A program made the position numbers and the translations under genes. This document shows, in pieces, positions 8,219-17,509 of a stretch of 64,000 nucleotides of DNA. Location of the stretch: positions 62,001-126,000 of the forward strand of contig NZ_PHNJ01000009.1 of the NCBI RefSeq assembly GCF_008122205.1, read 5' to 3'. The stretch is from Natronococcus pandeyae. GTDB taxonomy: Archaea > Halobacteriota > Halobacteria > Halobacteriales > Natrialbaceae. Within the stretch, counting starts at the first letter, position 1, and the number at the start of each line of letters is the position of its first letter. The notes beneath the pieces were generated by a model that saw nothing but the letters and a program-made list of their open reading frames with translations, did not search any database and was not told the DNA's origin.

Positions 8219-9319
8219 TTACATCGACTGCGACCGCGGTCTGATCGACTGTCTCGTCGAGGAACTGAGCCGATCGACCGCGCCGCGAGAGGTCGCGACC
8301 TCGACGAGCAGGTCCGTCAGGTTCACCAGGTCCCCGGCGTACTCCCGGCGGCGCTCCTGCCAGCGGGCCGCGGCGCCATCGTCCTCGAGGATATCGAGCG
8401 AGCGATCGCGGATCGCTCCGTAGTCGTCGAACTCCTCGGCGAGTCCGGCCCGCTCGAGTTCCTCGAACTCACCGTACTCGTGCTCGTCGTTGCCCCGGTA
8501 GCGGAACGCAGGTGTGCCGAGCAGCGCGGCCTCGGTGGCCATCGTCCCCGTATCGGCGACCAGGAGGGACGCCTCCGACATCGCGTCGTGGATCAACGCG
8601 GGGTGGAGGTCGTAGGGGCGGGCGGGGTAGTCTCGCAGGTCCATGTCGCCGCCCTCGTCGGAGACGAAGACCGTCGCCCGCTCGCTCAAGTGCTCGATCA
8701 GATCGCGACGCTGTTCCCTGGTAAAGCCCTCGAGGTCGGTGTCGTGGAGCGCGTCGAGGGCGTTGAACCGGACGAGCACGTACGGCTCGTCGGGGTCGAC
8801 GCCGAGGTACTCGCGGACGTCGGCGTCGGGTTCGAAGACGTCGGGGTGGAGATACGCACACTCCTTGAACCCCTCGAACGTGTAGTGGTCGTCGCCGAGA
8901 TCGCGGCGCGTGACCTCCGGCGAGAGGATGCAGTCGGCGAACGGCCGCGAGACGGTGTGGTTGAAGTCGCCGGGCTCGTCGTCCAGGACGAGCACGACCG
9001 GCGTGCGCGTGACCGTTCCCGCGAGGGCGGCGTACGGACCGCGGCCGAAGACGACGTCCGGCCGGAACCGAATCGATTCCCGCACGATCGTTCCGAACTG
9101 CCCGCCGAGTTCGCGGGCGAACCGGAGCTTCGAGTACGCGTCGGTTCCGTGGTCGCCGTACACCCGGTACGGCAGCTCGAAGAACTCGAGTAGGTCCGTC
9201 GTACAGGCGTACTCGCGGGTCAGGACGAGAACGTCGTGATCCGCTCGTTCGAGTCTGTCGACGGCGTGGCGGTACAGGTGGACGTGGGCAGGCGTATTCG
9301 CGAAGACGAGAATCCGCAT
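8219..9319 (-). CDS. DUF354 family glycosyltransferase-like protein
   Basis: 366 aa from ATG 9319 (MRILVFANTPAHVHLYRHAV). The longer upstream frame is not used, because a promoter-like ATTACAAAG sits 34 bases before this ATG. The layout is that of DUF354 (GT-B-like, UDP-GlcNAc 2-epimerase/WecB-like fold): FGRGPYAALAG, VLDDEPGDFNHTV, CAYLHPDVF, and the donor-site segment LLVADTGTMATEAALLGTPAFRY. It probably transfers or epimerises a sugar for surface glycans. It is transcribed divergently from the GT4 gene at 9546. Confidence 0.85.
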   Translation of the reverse strand: MRILVFANTPAHVHLYRHAVDRLERADHDVLVLTREYACTTDLLEFFELPYRVYGDHGTDAYSKLRFARELGGQFGTIVRESIRFRPDVVFGRGPYAALAGTVTRTPVVLVLDDEPGDFNHTVSRPFADCILSPEVTRRDLGDDHYTFEGFKECAYLHPDVFEPDADVREYLGVDPDEPYVLVRFNALDALHDTDLEGFTREQRRDLIEHLSERATVFVSDEGGDMDLRDYPARPYDLHPALIHDAMSEASLLVADTGTMATEAALLGTPAFRYRGNDEHEYGEFEELERAGLAEEFDDYGAIRDRSLDILEDDGAAARWQERRREYAGDLVNLTDLLVEVATSRGAVDRLSSSTRQSIRPRSQSM

Positions 9320-9344
9320 CGATTCTTCGTATCCGGTGGCGACC

Positions 9345-9353
9345 CTTTGTAAT
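9345..9353 (-). promoter_or_regulatory. ATTACAAAG variant of the promoter element
   Basis: One-base variant of ATAACAAAG on the minus strand, with its first base exactly 34 bases before the DUF354 ATG. It supports the chosen start. It is paired with the divergent copy at 9512-9519. Confidence 0.5.
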
Positions 9354-9511
9354 AGTACAGCTACCGATAGCGGACGTGACGGAACGGGGCGCCGTCTCGT
9401 GGTTCGGAACAGTCCCGCGAAACCGCTCGAGCCGCCGCGATTCGGGGGTTTCGATCCCGTAACCGGCTGTACCCTCCCCGTAAACACCGTAGGGTCGAAA
9501 TTTTCGCGCGA

Positions 9512-9519
9512 ATAACAAA
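9512..9519 (+). promoter_or_regulatory. ATAACAAA promoter element of the GT4 gene
   Basis: First base 34 bases upstream of ATG 9546. No canonical TTTATA-type box is present, so this element occupies the core promoter position. Confidence 0.55.
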
Positions 9520-9545
9520 CCGTCGGGAGACTGTCCGTCCAGGCA

Positions 9546-10508
9546 ATGAATGTCCTGATCCTGACGGCGAACGCCGACGCCCCATTTATGACCCAGCAGG
9601 TGGCCGCGCTCGAGGAGCGCGGCGTCTCGTTTTCCACGCTGCCGGTCGCTGGGGAGGTCAGCACCGACACCGACCGCAGCCCGCTCGACTACCTCCGGAC
9701 GGTTCCGCAGGTGATCCGGGAGGCCGGCGACGGGTACGACCTGGTTCATGCCCACTACGGGCTGACGGCGCCGATCGCGCTCGCCCAGTTTCGAACGCCG
9801 GTCGTCCTCTCACTGTGGGGATCCGACGTTCACGGCCCGATCGCACCCGTAAGCAAGGCCTGCGCGCCACTCTGCGACGAGGTCGTCGTCATGTCCGAGG
9901 AGATGCGCTCGGTACTCGGTCGGGACTGCGAGGTGATCCCCGACGGCGTCGACTTAGAGCGGTTCCAGCCTGAATCGAAGTCGCGTGCTAGAGCCGCCGT
10001 TCGCTGGCCCGACGACGAGTACCACGTGCTCTTTCCCTACGCTCCCGCACGCGGGGTGAAGAACTATCCGCGGGCCCGGCGGGTCGTCAACGCTGTGAGC
10101 GGGCTGGTCGATCGGCCGGTTCGACTGCAGACCGTCTTCGGGGTCGACCACGACGCCGTTTCGACGTACATGAACGCCGCCGACGCGCTGTTGCTGACCT
10201 CCGACAGCGAGGGGTCGCCGAACTCGGTGAAGGAGGCGCTGGCCTGCAACGTCCCCGTCGTCGCGCTCGATGTCGGCGACGTCGCCGAGCGACTGGCCGG
10301 CGTCGATCCGTCGTTCGTCGCGACGAGCGACGAGGAACTGATCGACGGACTGCTCGAGGTCATCGAGCGCGGCGAACGATCCAACGGCCGCGAGGCCGCC
10401 CGCGAGGTGAGTATCGAACGAACCGCGGATCGGATGCTCGAGGTCTACGAGCGTGCTGCCGGAACGACGATAGCGAAGCGCGAGCGGACGGTCGTTTCTC
10501 CGGAGTAG
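9546..10508 (+). CDS. GT4 family glycosyltransferase
   Basis: 320 aa. GT-B fold: N-terminal VLILTANADAPFMTQQVAALEERG, the acceptor half with LVHAHYGLTAP and SLWGSDVHG, IPDGVDLERF, and the donor-site E-x7-E in SDSEGSPNSVKEALACNVPVV. It is soluble, with no membrane segment, so it acts in the cytoplasm on a lipid-linked or nucleotide-sugar acceptor. Donor and acceptor cannot be told from sequence. It stands alone, with its own ATAACAAA promoter element. Confidence 0.92.
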   Translation: MNVLILTANADAPFMTQQVAALEERGVSFSTLPVAGEVSTDTDRSPLDYLRTVPQVIREAGDGYDLVHAHYGLTAPIALAQFRTPVVLSLWGSDVHGPIAPVSKACAPLCDEVVVMSEEMRSVLGRDCEVIPDGVDLERFQPESKSRARAAVRWPDDEYHVLFPYAPARGVKNYPRARRVVNAVSGLVDRPVRLQTVFGVDHDAVSTYMNAADALLLTSDSEGSPNSVKEALACNVPVVALDVGDVAERLAGVDPSFVATSDEELIDGLLEVIERGERSNGREAAREVSIERTADRMLEVYERAAGTTIAKRERTVVSPE

Positions 10509-10534
10509 TAGCCATCGCCCTGCACGGTACGTTT

Positions 10535-10843
10535 ATGATTTTCTGGAGTCTGTTATTCTTGGTTTTGGTTGACACTATCGCACCGTTGCACTTGCATACC
10601 CTCTGGAACGGACTCGTCACGGCTTCCGTTCTCGGGGTCGTGCTGTCGGGATTCTTCTGGGTGTCAGTGCTACTCGCAACGCTACTCGGTTATCTCGACT
10701 GGCAGTATCTGGACCCCGTCGAACTGACGCTCTCTCTGGGGTCTTCAGTTCCGGCATCGCTGGTGGACTCATCCTCCGGAGGCTGCGACGCGATCAACGG
10801 CGGGAACAGCCTCGAGAGGCGTCGGAAGAATGACAATATTTGA
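10535..10843 (+). CDS. Small membrane protein, uncertain
   Basis: 102 aa. Two hydrophobic segments (about residues 2-20 and 25-55) are followed by a short polar tail ending in SLERRRKNDNI. I recognise no family. The composition of the first 60 residues is plausible for a real membrane protein. The tail is not, so the frame may be a degraded 5' fragment. It starts 27 bases after the GT4 stop. Confidence 0.35.
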   Translation: MIFWSLLFLVLVDTIAPLHLHTLWNGLVTASVLGVVLSGFFWVSVLLATLLGYLDWQYLDPVELTLSLGSSVPASLVDSSSGGCDAINGGNSLERRRKNDNI

Positions 10844-10913
10844 ATGGGACCGACGCAGGACGATCCAGACTGCACTCCGTACACCACCCTCGTCGGACGA
10901 CCGTCGCCAAGCG

Positions 10914-11885
10914 CTACTGGAGTTCCTCTCGGTACCAGTCCATCGTCTCGGGGAGGTGCGCCTCGAGCGGCCGGTAAGTGTACCCCAGCTCCTCGTGGGC
11001 CTTCCGCGAGCTGTAGAACAGCCGCTGGGTCGCGAGTTGGGCCATCTGGCGGTCGAACGGGAACAGCCGTCGGTTCGTGACGGCGCCGACGGCCTCGGCC
11101 ACCGGCCCCGCGGCGTGGATCGCGGTGGCCGGAACCGGAATCCGGGCCGGCGAGCCGTCGACGTGGTCGGCGATCCGCGAGACCGCCCGGTCGTAGGTGA
11201 GGTTCTCGCCGCCGAGGATGTAGTGTTCGCCGCGCTCGCCGCGCTCGTAGGCCGCGAGCAGGCCGTCGACGACGTCGTCGACGCCGACGATGCTCAGTCC
11301 GCCGGGAAGGTAGGCGGGCATCGTCGGTTCGGCTCCCATCGCGATCAGTTGAGCCGTGAAGTTCTCGTCGCCGGGACCGAAGATCGAGGTCGGGTGAACC
11401 GTCACGGCGTCCCCCGTCGTCTCCGCGTATCGATCGACGAGCTGCTCCGCGCTCGCTTTCGAGGACTGGTAGGCTCCGATCGGCTCGGCGACGTCCGTCT
11501 CGTCGGCGACCGGACCGGACCCGTTGGACCGTCGCGTCCCCGACGTGCTCGTAAAGACCAGTCGGCCGGCATCGTGCTTCGCACAGGCCTCGATCACGTT
11601 CCTGGTCCCGTCGTGGTTGACCCGGTGGACGGTTTCGGGACCGGCGCTCCAGAGACCGATTCCGGCGAGGTGGAAGACTGCGTCGGCGCCGTCGGTTAGC
11701 TCCTCGAGCGTCTCGTCGTCGAAGAGGTCACCGACGTACCAGTCGACGTCGTCGAGGCCGTTCCGGTCCGAGGTGGGTCGACTGAGTCCGCGGACGTGCC
11801 AGCCCTCCTCGAGCAGGCGTTCGCAGAGGTGCGATCCGAGGAAGCCGGTCGCACCGGTGACGGCTGCCGTTCGTTCCTCCATCAT
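10914..11885 (-). CDS. NAD-dependent epimerase/dehydratase (extended SDR)
   Basis: 323 aa. Rossmann motif TGATGFLGSHLCERL at about 10-24 and an active site YQSSK (Tyr-x-x-x-Lys) with TSTSGTRRS before it place it in the extended SDR family of nucleotide-sugar epimerases, reductases or dehydratases. It is the last gene of a three-gene minus-strand operon; its ATG overlaps the DUF362 stop by 4 bases. The sugar substrate is unknown. Confidence 0.88.
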   Translation of the reverse strand: MMEERTAAVTGATGFLGSHLCERLLEEGWHVRGLSRPTSDRNGLDDVDWYVGDLFDDETLEELTDGADAVFHLAGIGLWSAGPETVHRVNHDGTRNVIEACAKHDAGRLVFTSTSGTRRSNGSGPVADETDVAEPIGAYQSSKASAEQLVDRYAETTGDAVTVHPTSIFGPGDENFTAQLIAMGAEPTMPAYLPGGLSIVGVDDVVDGLLAAYERGERGEHYILGGENLTYDRAVSRIADHVDGSPARIPVPATAIHAAGPVAEAVGAVTNRRLFPFDRQMAQLATQRLFYSSRKAHEELGYTYRPLEAHLPETMDWYREELQ

Positions 11886-12817
11886 CGTCCCTCGAGCTGT
11901 GGTGGCACCGCGTCGCCGCTCGCCGCCGCGTAGATGCGGTAGGCGGTCGAAACGGCCGGATGGGTCTCGTCCGTCGGCGGCAGCTGTCCGCCGGAGAGTC
12001 GCTCCCGAATCGACGCGAGATCCACCTCGTCCGGGTTCTCGACGGCGACCGGCGTCTCACCCTCCTCCAGGAGTGTCGAGAGCGCGTCGTTCTCGTCGGT
12101 CTCACGGCCGAGCAGTGACGTTCCGACCGCGTCGACGGCCGGCACCGAGCCGGAGAGGAGGACGTTCGCCGCGACTGGATCGCGTCCGTACGCGATCGTC
12201 CCGTCGAGGAGGACGAGTTCGGGGTCGATCGCTCGAGTCGCAGCGACCGCCGTTCGCGCTGGGTCGGCGGTGCAGTTCACGAGCGATGCGAGCGTCCGCA
12301 TCGCACCCCCAGCAGACCCGTCGGCACTCGGTCGAAGCGTCGGGACGACGATCACGGTCCGATCGAGCAACGGTTCCGGCACCGACAGGGCGACCGACCG
12401 GCCATCGGCTGCCCGGTACTCGTTTCGCTGCGGAACCGATTCGTCGGCCACGTCGACGACGTCTGTGCCGAACCGGTCGAGGACGCGTTCGTAGCCGAGG
12501 TACGACGCCGTTCGGTCGAACGCGATCCGGTCGTCGCTTCGTCCGACGACGGTGAGATCGGTGTCGGTTTCCCGGTCGAACCACGCAGCGATCGCGCCGA
12601 CCACCGCAGGGTCGGTCACCATTCCAGTCGACGGGTGAAACGGGTAGTGAACGTCGGGCGCGATGGTCACGCGGTCGGTGGCTGCGATCGACTCCCGATG
12701 CCGATCGAGAAGCGATGCGATAGCCGACTCGAGCGTCGCCATTCTGGTGTCGATTCCGGGCCGCCAGCCGCCGCGGCGGTCCGCGCCGTCGACCGCGGCG
12801 AGGCGAACGGCGTTCAC
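11882..12817 (-). CDS. DUF362 family protein
   Basis: 311 aa. The pattern VTIAPDVHYPFHPSTGMVTDPAVV, VVGRSDD and VNCTADPARTAVA with VLLDGTIAYGRDPVAANVLL resembles the DUF362 fold (no 4Fe-4S ligands visible). The function is not established. It overlaps both neighbours by 4 bases, so it is translated with the Gfo/Idh and SDR enzymes and probably works in the same glycan step. The family assignment rests on pattern only. Confidence 0.65.
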   Translation of the reverse strand: MNAVRLAAVDGADRRGGWRPGIDTRMATLESAIASLLDRHRESIAATDRVTIAPDVHYPFHPSTGMVTDPAVVGAIAAWFDRETDTDLTVVGRSDDRIAFDRTASYLGYERVLDRFGTDVVDVADESVPQRNEYRAADGRSVALSVPEPLLDRTVIVVPTLRPSADGSAGGAMRTLASLVNCTADPARTAVAATRAIDPELVLLDGTIAYGRDPVAANVLLSGSVPAVDAVGTSLLGRETDENDALSTLLEEGETPVAVENPDEVDLASIRERLSGGQLPPTDETHPAVSTAYRIYAAASGDAVPPQLEGR

Positions 12818-13917
12818 GACATCACCTCCGGGGCCTCGAGTTCGTCGGTCTCGGTCTCGGCGGCCAGATCGTAGGCGGTTTCGGCGAGCGCGAGCGAGCG
12901 CCGCCCGTCGAGTCCGCTGATCGGCGGCGTCTCGTTCTCGCGGATCGCGTCACAGAAGTCCTCCAGCGCGTCGTAGTGTGCCTGCAGGTAGAAGGTCGGT
13001 CCGAAGACGTTCGGCTCGCCGTCCCGGAACCGGCTGGCGACGTTCGAGAGCGCTTCGCGGGCCGCGCTCGCGTAGAAGTTCCCGGGAAGGTGGTCCCGGT
13101 TGCTGATCGTGCCCGTGATTCCTTCGAGGCGAAGCCGCGTGTTCACCTCGGGGAGCTCCTCCCACTGGTAGGAGCCACAGTGGAGCGTGATCGTCGTCTC
13201 CGTCTCCGGCGCCCGGAGGAGCACGGTCGCAGCGTCCTCGACGGGTATCTCGAGCGTCCGACCCATCGTCGCGTCGCGAACCTCGAGGTCGCCGAACAGC
13301 CACTCGAGCACGTCGAAACAGTGGATACCGAGTTCGAGCAGCGAACCGCCGCCGACGGCGTCGGGGTCGAGCGGCCAGGAGGGTGGTGCGGCGTCGGCGG
13401 GGGGCCGTCCGAGCGGTCCGTCGTTGAGCCGCGTGATCGAGGCGTAGGGAACGTGGCCGACGCCGCCCTCGACGTAGGCCTCCTTCACGCCGACCATATC
13501 GGGCTGGTAGCGGAGGGTGTGATCGACACCGACGGCGATCCCCGCCCGTTCCGCGGTCTCGAGCATCCGGTCGGCTTCCTCGGTCGAGCGAGCCAGCGGT
13601 TTCTCGACGAAGACGTCGATCCCGTACTCGGCGGCCCGCTCGACGGCCTCCGCGTGGAGAAACGGTGGGAGAGCCACGATTGCGGCGTCGATATCTTCCG
13701 ACGCGAGCAGCGTCGCGTAGTCGTCGTACGTTCGTGGGACCCCTGCGCGTTCGGCCCGGTTACGGTTCTCGGGAACCGCATCGGCGGCTGCGAGGACCTC
13801 GACGCCGGGCATCGCGAGCGCCGATTTCAGGTGCACCATGCCGATGTTTCCAACGCCGAGTACGCCGATCGAGAGCGCACTCGAGGCGGTCCACCGACTG
13901 CGAAACTGTGAGAGCAT
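12814..13917 (-). CDS. Gfo/Idh/MocA family sugar dehydrogenase
   Basis: 367 aa from ATG 13917. A longer frame reaches 13992, but the promoter element at 13945-13952 lies inside that extension, which argues for this start. Rossmann GVGNIG near residue 20, EKP in DVFVEKPLARS, and HTLRYQPD plus GGGSLLELGIHCFDVLEWLFG in the substrate domain. It is only distantly similar to the 4124-5104 enzyme, so it probably acts on a different sugar. First gene of the operon with DUF362 and the SDR. Confidence 0.88.
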   Translation of the reverse strand: MLSQFRSRWTASSALSIGVLGVGNIGMVHLKSALAMPGVEVLAAADAVPENRNRAERAGVPRTYDDYATLLASEDIDAAIVALPPFLHAEAVERAAEYGIDVFVEKPLARSTEEADRMLETAERAGIAVGVDHTLRYQPDMVGVKEAYVEGGVGHVPYASITRLNDGPLGRPPADAAPPSWPLDPDAVGGGSLLELGIHCFDVLEWLFGDLEVRDATMGRTLEIPVEDAATVLLRAPETETTITLHCGSYQWEELPEVNTRLRLEGITGTISNRDHLPGNFYASAAREALSNVASRFRDGEPNVFGPTFYLQAHYDALEDFCDAIRENETPPISGLDGRRSLALAETAYDLAAETETDELEAPEVMS

Positions 13918-13944
13918 CTGCCCGAGAACGGGGTGGCTGCGGGC

Positions 13945-13952
13945 TTTGTTAT
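13945..13952 (-). promoter_or_regulatory. ATAACAAA promoter element of the Gfo/Idh operon
   Basis: ATAACAAAGCCC on the minus strand, first base 35 bases before ATG 13917. It decides the start of the downstream gene. Confidence 0.55.
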
Positions 13953-14055
13953 CATCGACGTACCACCACGGGACGTCGAGTAGACTACGCATTCTGTGGG
14001 AATTCGGATGGTAAACGCGGTCGAAGGAGGAGTTAGCGGCACTCTGCGGTCGCAG

Positions 14056-15021
14056 TCAGTACTGTCTCGCCGTCGCCTGTCCGTCGACGCCCTTCGCGGG
14101 GCCGTCGATTCCGTCGCAGTCGTCGACCTGTCGAGCAACGTCCGCCATCGTCTCGACGGTGAGATCGGTTTCGGCCCGGCGCTTGTCGATGTACGCGAGG
14201 ATCGCTTCCATTCGGCGGTCGTCGCGCTCGTGCGTGAGATTATTTGGATGGAGCCACATGTGGAAGATACCGTCGGACGCGGCGGCCTCGTCGATCCCGC
14301 GTCGGGCCAGGACGACCATCGGATCGTTCCAGATCGACTCGGCGACCGTTCTGGCAGTGCCCTCGAATCCGAACAGAAAGAGCGACGCCGGCACGTTCAC
14401 CAGGCCGTGCTCGTCGACCGTCGGATCGACGACCATCGACCGGTCTCGGAGGGTCGAATCGAAGACGCCGCGAATTCCGTCACGAGTCGGCGACCGTCCC
14501 CGATAGGCGCTGACCCCGGATTCGGCGAGGACGTCGCGGTGACCGACGTCGTTTCGTGGATACACGAACGAGTCGATCGTCTGGTCCCACTCCGTAGCCA
14601 GTTCGATACTTCGGTCTAGTTCGGCGACGGCGAGCTCTCGATCCGTCTCGGGCCGACCGAAGAGCACGTGAGAGAACGAGTGGCTGGCGAACTCGTGGTC
14701 GACATCGGAGTCGATAATTCCGCGCACGAGATCGGGGCCGAAGCGGAGATCCTCGCGATCCCGCCACTCGCTTCGTTCCCGGGCGAACCACCCCTCCGGT
14801 GACGGGTGATCGGCGTGCGTTCCGTCACAGGACTCGAGCATGAGGTGACCGACGACGGCCCAGGTCGCCGGAACGTCGTACTCGGAACACAGTTCGAGCA
14901 TAACCGACCACCCGCGACGACCGGACTCGACGCGATCGATAGGCGGCGACTCGAGATCGTGGAATCCCCAGCCAAGTTCGGCATCCAGCGAAATCACAAT
15001 GCTGCCCACAGTTCCCACCAC
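14056..15021 (-). CDS. Polysaccharide deacetylase (NodB/CE4 type)
   Basis: About 313-321 aa depending on the start. GTG codons at 15021, 15018, 15009 and 14997 are all possible, and 14997 overlaps the stop of a mini-ORF. Family motifs: SLDAELGWGF (catalytic/metal Asp), SHSFSHVLF (H-x3-H metal ligands) and FVYPRNDVG. There is no signal peptide, so it would act inside the cell or on a cytoplasmic-face glycan lipid. It probably removes an N-acetyl group during polysaccharide assembly. Confidence 0.85.
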   Translation of the reverse strand: MVGTVGSIVISLDAELGWGFHDLESPPIDRVESGRRGWSVMLELCSEYDVPATWAVVGHLMLESCDGTHADHPSPEGWFARERSEWRDREDLRFGPDLVRGIIDSDVDHEFASHSFSHVLFGRPETDRELAVAELDRSIELATEWDQTIDSFVYPRNDVGHRDVLAESGVSAYRGRSPTRDGIRGVFDSTLRDRSMVVDPTVDEHGLVNVPASLFLFGFEGTARTVAESIWNDPMVVLARRGIDEAAASDGIFHMWLHPNNLTHERDDRRMEAILAYIDKRRAETDLTVETMADVARQVDDCDGIDGPAKGVDGQATARQY

Positions 15022-15038
15022 CGTTGGATCCGTCTCAT
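14994..15038 (-). CDS. Putative leader mini-ORF of the deacetylase
   Basis: ATG 15038 opens MRRIQRWWELWAAL and its TGA (14996-14994) overlaps the GTG at 14997 inside the deacetylase frame (GTGA). The ATG is 35 bases from the first base of the promoter element, the same spacing as at true starts. The peptide has four Trp in 14 residues. The deacetylase could also start upstream of the overlap, so this is tentative. Confidence 0.25.
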   Translation of the reverse strand: MRRIQRWWELWAAL

Positions 15039-15065
15039 GTACGAGTCGGTAATCGACTGGACTGT

Positions 15066-15073
15066 TTTGTTAT
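15066..15073 (-). promoter_or_regulatory. ATAACAAA promoter element of the deacetylase
   Basis: Minus-strand copy, 35 bases before ATG 15038 and 52 bases before GTG 15021. It forms a divergent pair with 15213-15220. Confidence 0.5.
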
Positions 15074-15212
15074 GGGTCACATTCCGGGGATGTGTCGGAG
15101 CGGTCCCCTACAGTAGGCCGAGAGATACTTTACGAGCGAGAACCGTGGAGGCAATCCAGTTAGGCGGAGCGAACGAGACGGCGATCGGTCCGACAGTCGC
15201 CGAAGTCTCTCT

Positions 15213-15220
15213 ATAACAAA
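15213..15220 (+). promoter_or_regulatory. ATAACAAA promoter element of the AP-superfamily gene
   Basis: CTATAACAAAGCC, first base 65 bases before ATG 15278. The spacing is longer than at the other sites, and no ATG, GTG or TTG mini-ORF start is present at the expected place. The transcript may therefore carry a leader of about 30-40 bases. Confidence 0.45.
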
Positions 15221-15277
15221 GCCGTCGTCGGGCAACCTCCAGCACAGTAGGCGTCTCGGACGTCTCATTAATCAACT

Positions 15278-16873
15278 ATGAGCGGATCTTCCCCAGCATC
15301 CGAGCGAGCGTTCGTGCTCGGACTCGACGGTGTGCCGTGGAGACTTATCGAACAATGGACCGACGAGGGCGAACTCCCGAACTTCGCCCGGATGCGCGAG
15401 GAGGGTGCCTCCGGCATCCTCGAGAGCACTCGCCCGCCGACGACGCCGCTCGCGTGGCCGTCGATCGCGACCGGCGTCTGGCCGGACAAACACGGAATAT
15501 ACGGGTTCCAGAATCTCTCGTCGGAGTACTCCCAGCGGATGTACACGAGCCACGACCGCAGACAGCCCGCACTCTGGGAGCAGCTATCGCCGGCCCACGT
15601 CGGCAACGTTCCGATGACGTATCCGGCTCGAGAGATCGACGGGACGATGGTGACCGGGATGATGACCCCGTCGACCGAGCGGGAGTTCACATATCCACCC
15701 GAATTACAGTCGGAGATCGATCGACGAATTCCCGACTACGAAATCAGTCTCGACTATCCGGACTACGCCAACCGGATCGACGAGTTTCCGGATGCCGTCG
15801 ACGACATCCTCTCGAAGCGACGCGAGCTGATGCGCATCCAGATGGAGGAGGCGGGTGACGACTGGCAGCTGTTCTTTTTCGTCTACACCGCGCCGGACCG
15901 GTTCCAGCACCTGGTCTGGGAGATGGACCTCCTGCTCGAGCACTACAAGCGTCTCGACGACGTTCTCGGCGAGGTGATGGAGTACACTGACGAACACGAC
16001 GCCGACCTCTACGTCGTCTCCGACCACGGCTTCGGCCCCATCGACCAGCTGATCTACGTCAATCACTTCCTCGAGCGGGAGGGGTACCTGTTCCAGCAGG
16101 AGGACGAGGGGGCCCGTGGCGCCCTCGCGAGCCTCGGCATCTCCCGGGACAAGATCACGAGCACGCTCAACCGCGTCGGCATCTCCGAGGAGATGCTCGT
16201 CTCGACGCTCCCCCGTCGGTTGGTTGACTCCGTCGCCGAACAGATTCCCGGCGATCACGCCCTCTACGACGTCGACTACGAGCGAACCGTCGCGTTCGTC
16301 CACGGCGCGGGCAACTGTTACATCAACGACACCGAGCGCTTCGAAAACGGTCTCGTCGATCCGAGCGACGTCCCCAGGATCAAAGACGAACTGGTCGACG
16401 TCTTCGAATCGGTGACGGACGAGGACGGGGCGTCGATTCTCCGGGTGTTCGACGGTGACGAACTGTTCCCGACCGACGAGAGATCGCCGGATCTGGTGGT
16501 CAACGGCCGGGATGGCTACGAGTCGCGAAACTCCATCACGAACGAACCGTTCGGGGACACGGGCCCGACGACGGCGAGCCATCGCAGTAAGGGGATCATG
16601 CTCTGTCGCGGCCCCTCGATCGACGACGGGGCGACTCTGCGCGGCGCCCGTGTCGTCGACGTCGCGCCGACGCTTCTCCACGGCATCGGCGAACCGATCC
16701 CGGAGAACGCCGACGGTCGCGTCCTCTTCGATGCGTTCGACGAGACCGCGACTCCCTCGACCACGAAGGTCCAGCGTACCACCGTGTCGGCAGGGAAAAA
16801 CGAAGGGGACGAGGTCGACGAGGACTTCACCGACGTCGAGGATCGGTTGAAGGGCCTCGGCTACATGGAGTAA
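15278..16873 (+). CDS. Alkaline-phosphatase-superfamily phosphodiesterase/transferase
   Basis: 531 aa. Metal-ligand Asp17 in VLGLDGVPWR, the nucleophile region TTPLAWPSIATGVWPDKHGIYGF, VVSDHGFGPID (Asp/His ligands) and a late His in TASHRSKG follow the order of type I phosphodiesterase/nucleotide pyrophosphatase enzymes. No signal peptide or membrane helix is visible. It ends in VEDRLKGLGYME, a tail shared with the paralogue at 34158-35783. In glycan clusters such proteins may hydrolyse or transfer phosphate-linked groups; the substrate is unknown. Confidence 0.85.
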   Translation: MSGSSPASERAFVLGLDGVPWRLIEQWTDEGELPNFARMREEGASGILESTRPPTTPLAWPSIATGVWPDKHGIYGFQNLSSEYSQRMYTSHDRRQPALWEQLSPAHVGNVPMTYPAREIDGTMVTGMMTPSTEREFTYPPELQSEIDRRIPDYEISLDYPDYANRIDEFPDAVDDILSKRRELMRIQMEEAGDDWQLFFFVYTAPDRFQHLVWEMDLLLEHYKRLDDVLGEVMEYTDEHDADLYVVSDHGFGPIDQLIYVNHFLEREGYLFQQEDEGARGALASLGISRDKITSTLNRVGISEEMLVSTLPRRLVDSVAEQIPGDHALYDVDYERTVAFVHGAGNCYINDTERFENGLVDPSDVPRIKDELVDVFESVTDEDGASILRVFDGDELFPTDERSPDLVVNGRDGYESRNSITNEPFGDTGPTTASHRSKGIMLCRGPSIDDGATLRGARVVDVAPTLLHGIGEPIPENADGRVLFDAFDETATPSTTKVQRTTVSAGKNEGDEVDEDFTDVEDRLKGLGYME

Positions 16874-16992
16874 GGGTTCGACGCGAACGAACGGACACGC
16901 TCGATCGAGTACGCTGCTTCTGCCGTCACTCCTCAAAAGTGCCGATCCATGCAAGCACAGCGACTACTAGTCGTCGGGTTAGATTACTTCCT

Positions 16993-17385
16993 ATGGTTGA
17001 CGAGGATCTCGAACTCGAGCGAGACGTCGGTGAAGCGACGATCGTCTACGACGAACCGGACGACGGGACCGTCGAGAAGACGGTCCCCAACGAGCACATC
17101 GCCTACTTCCAGGACCACTGGATCATCAAGACCAACGAGGACGAGGAGGGACACGACATCGTCCGCCGGATCCCCTCGAGACGGGTCCACTACGTCGAGC
17201 GATCCGTCGAGGAGTTCGAGGAGGAAGTCCAGACGCTGGTCGATCAGGTTCAGTCGTTCGCCTCGGATCTCCGAACGAAGATCCCGGTCGGTTCGGGCGG
17301 CGAGAGCGAACGCAACGACGAGGCCGTCCAACCGATCAACGTCGACATCGACGACTCGGACGAGGACGCCGACCTGAACCGATAA
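16993..17385 (+). CDS. Acidic conserved hypothetical protein
   Basis: 130 aa from ATG 16993. The 18 codons upstream are basic and unlike the protein. Residues 5-75 form a compact domain (ATIVYDEPDDGTVEKTVPNEHIAYFQDHWIIKT, shown here by its key words only: EPDDG, NEHIAYF, WIIKT, RRIPSRRVHYVER). A short coiled-coil-like helix EEFEEEVQTLVDQVQSF and an acidic tail follow. I recognise no named family. It is not obviously part of a glycan operon. Confidence 0.7.
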   Translation: MVDEDLELERDVGEATIVYDEPDDGTVEKTVPNEHIAYFQDHWIIKTNEDEEGHDIVRRIPSRRVHYVERSVEEFEEEVQTLVDQVQSFASDLRTKIPVGSGGESERNDEAVQPINVDIDDSDEDADLNR

Positions 17386-17509
17386 CTCGCGACTGACGCC
17401 GTACTACCAGCGGTCGGAAGACTCCTTCGTTATTTGATACTCCTCGAGATAACGCTTCGTTACGGTCAAATCAAAGAGGTAACGGGCGCCTTGGTATGTG
17501 ATTCTCCTG

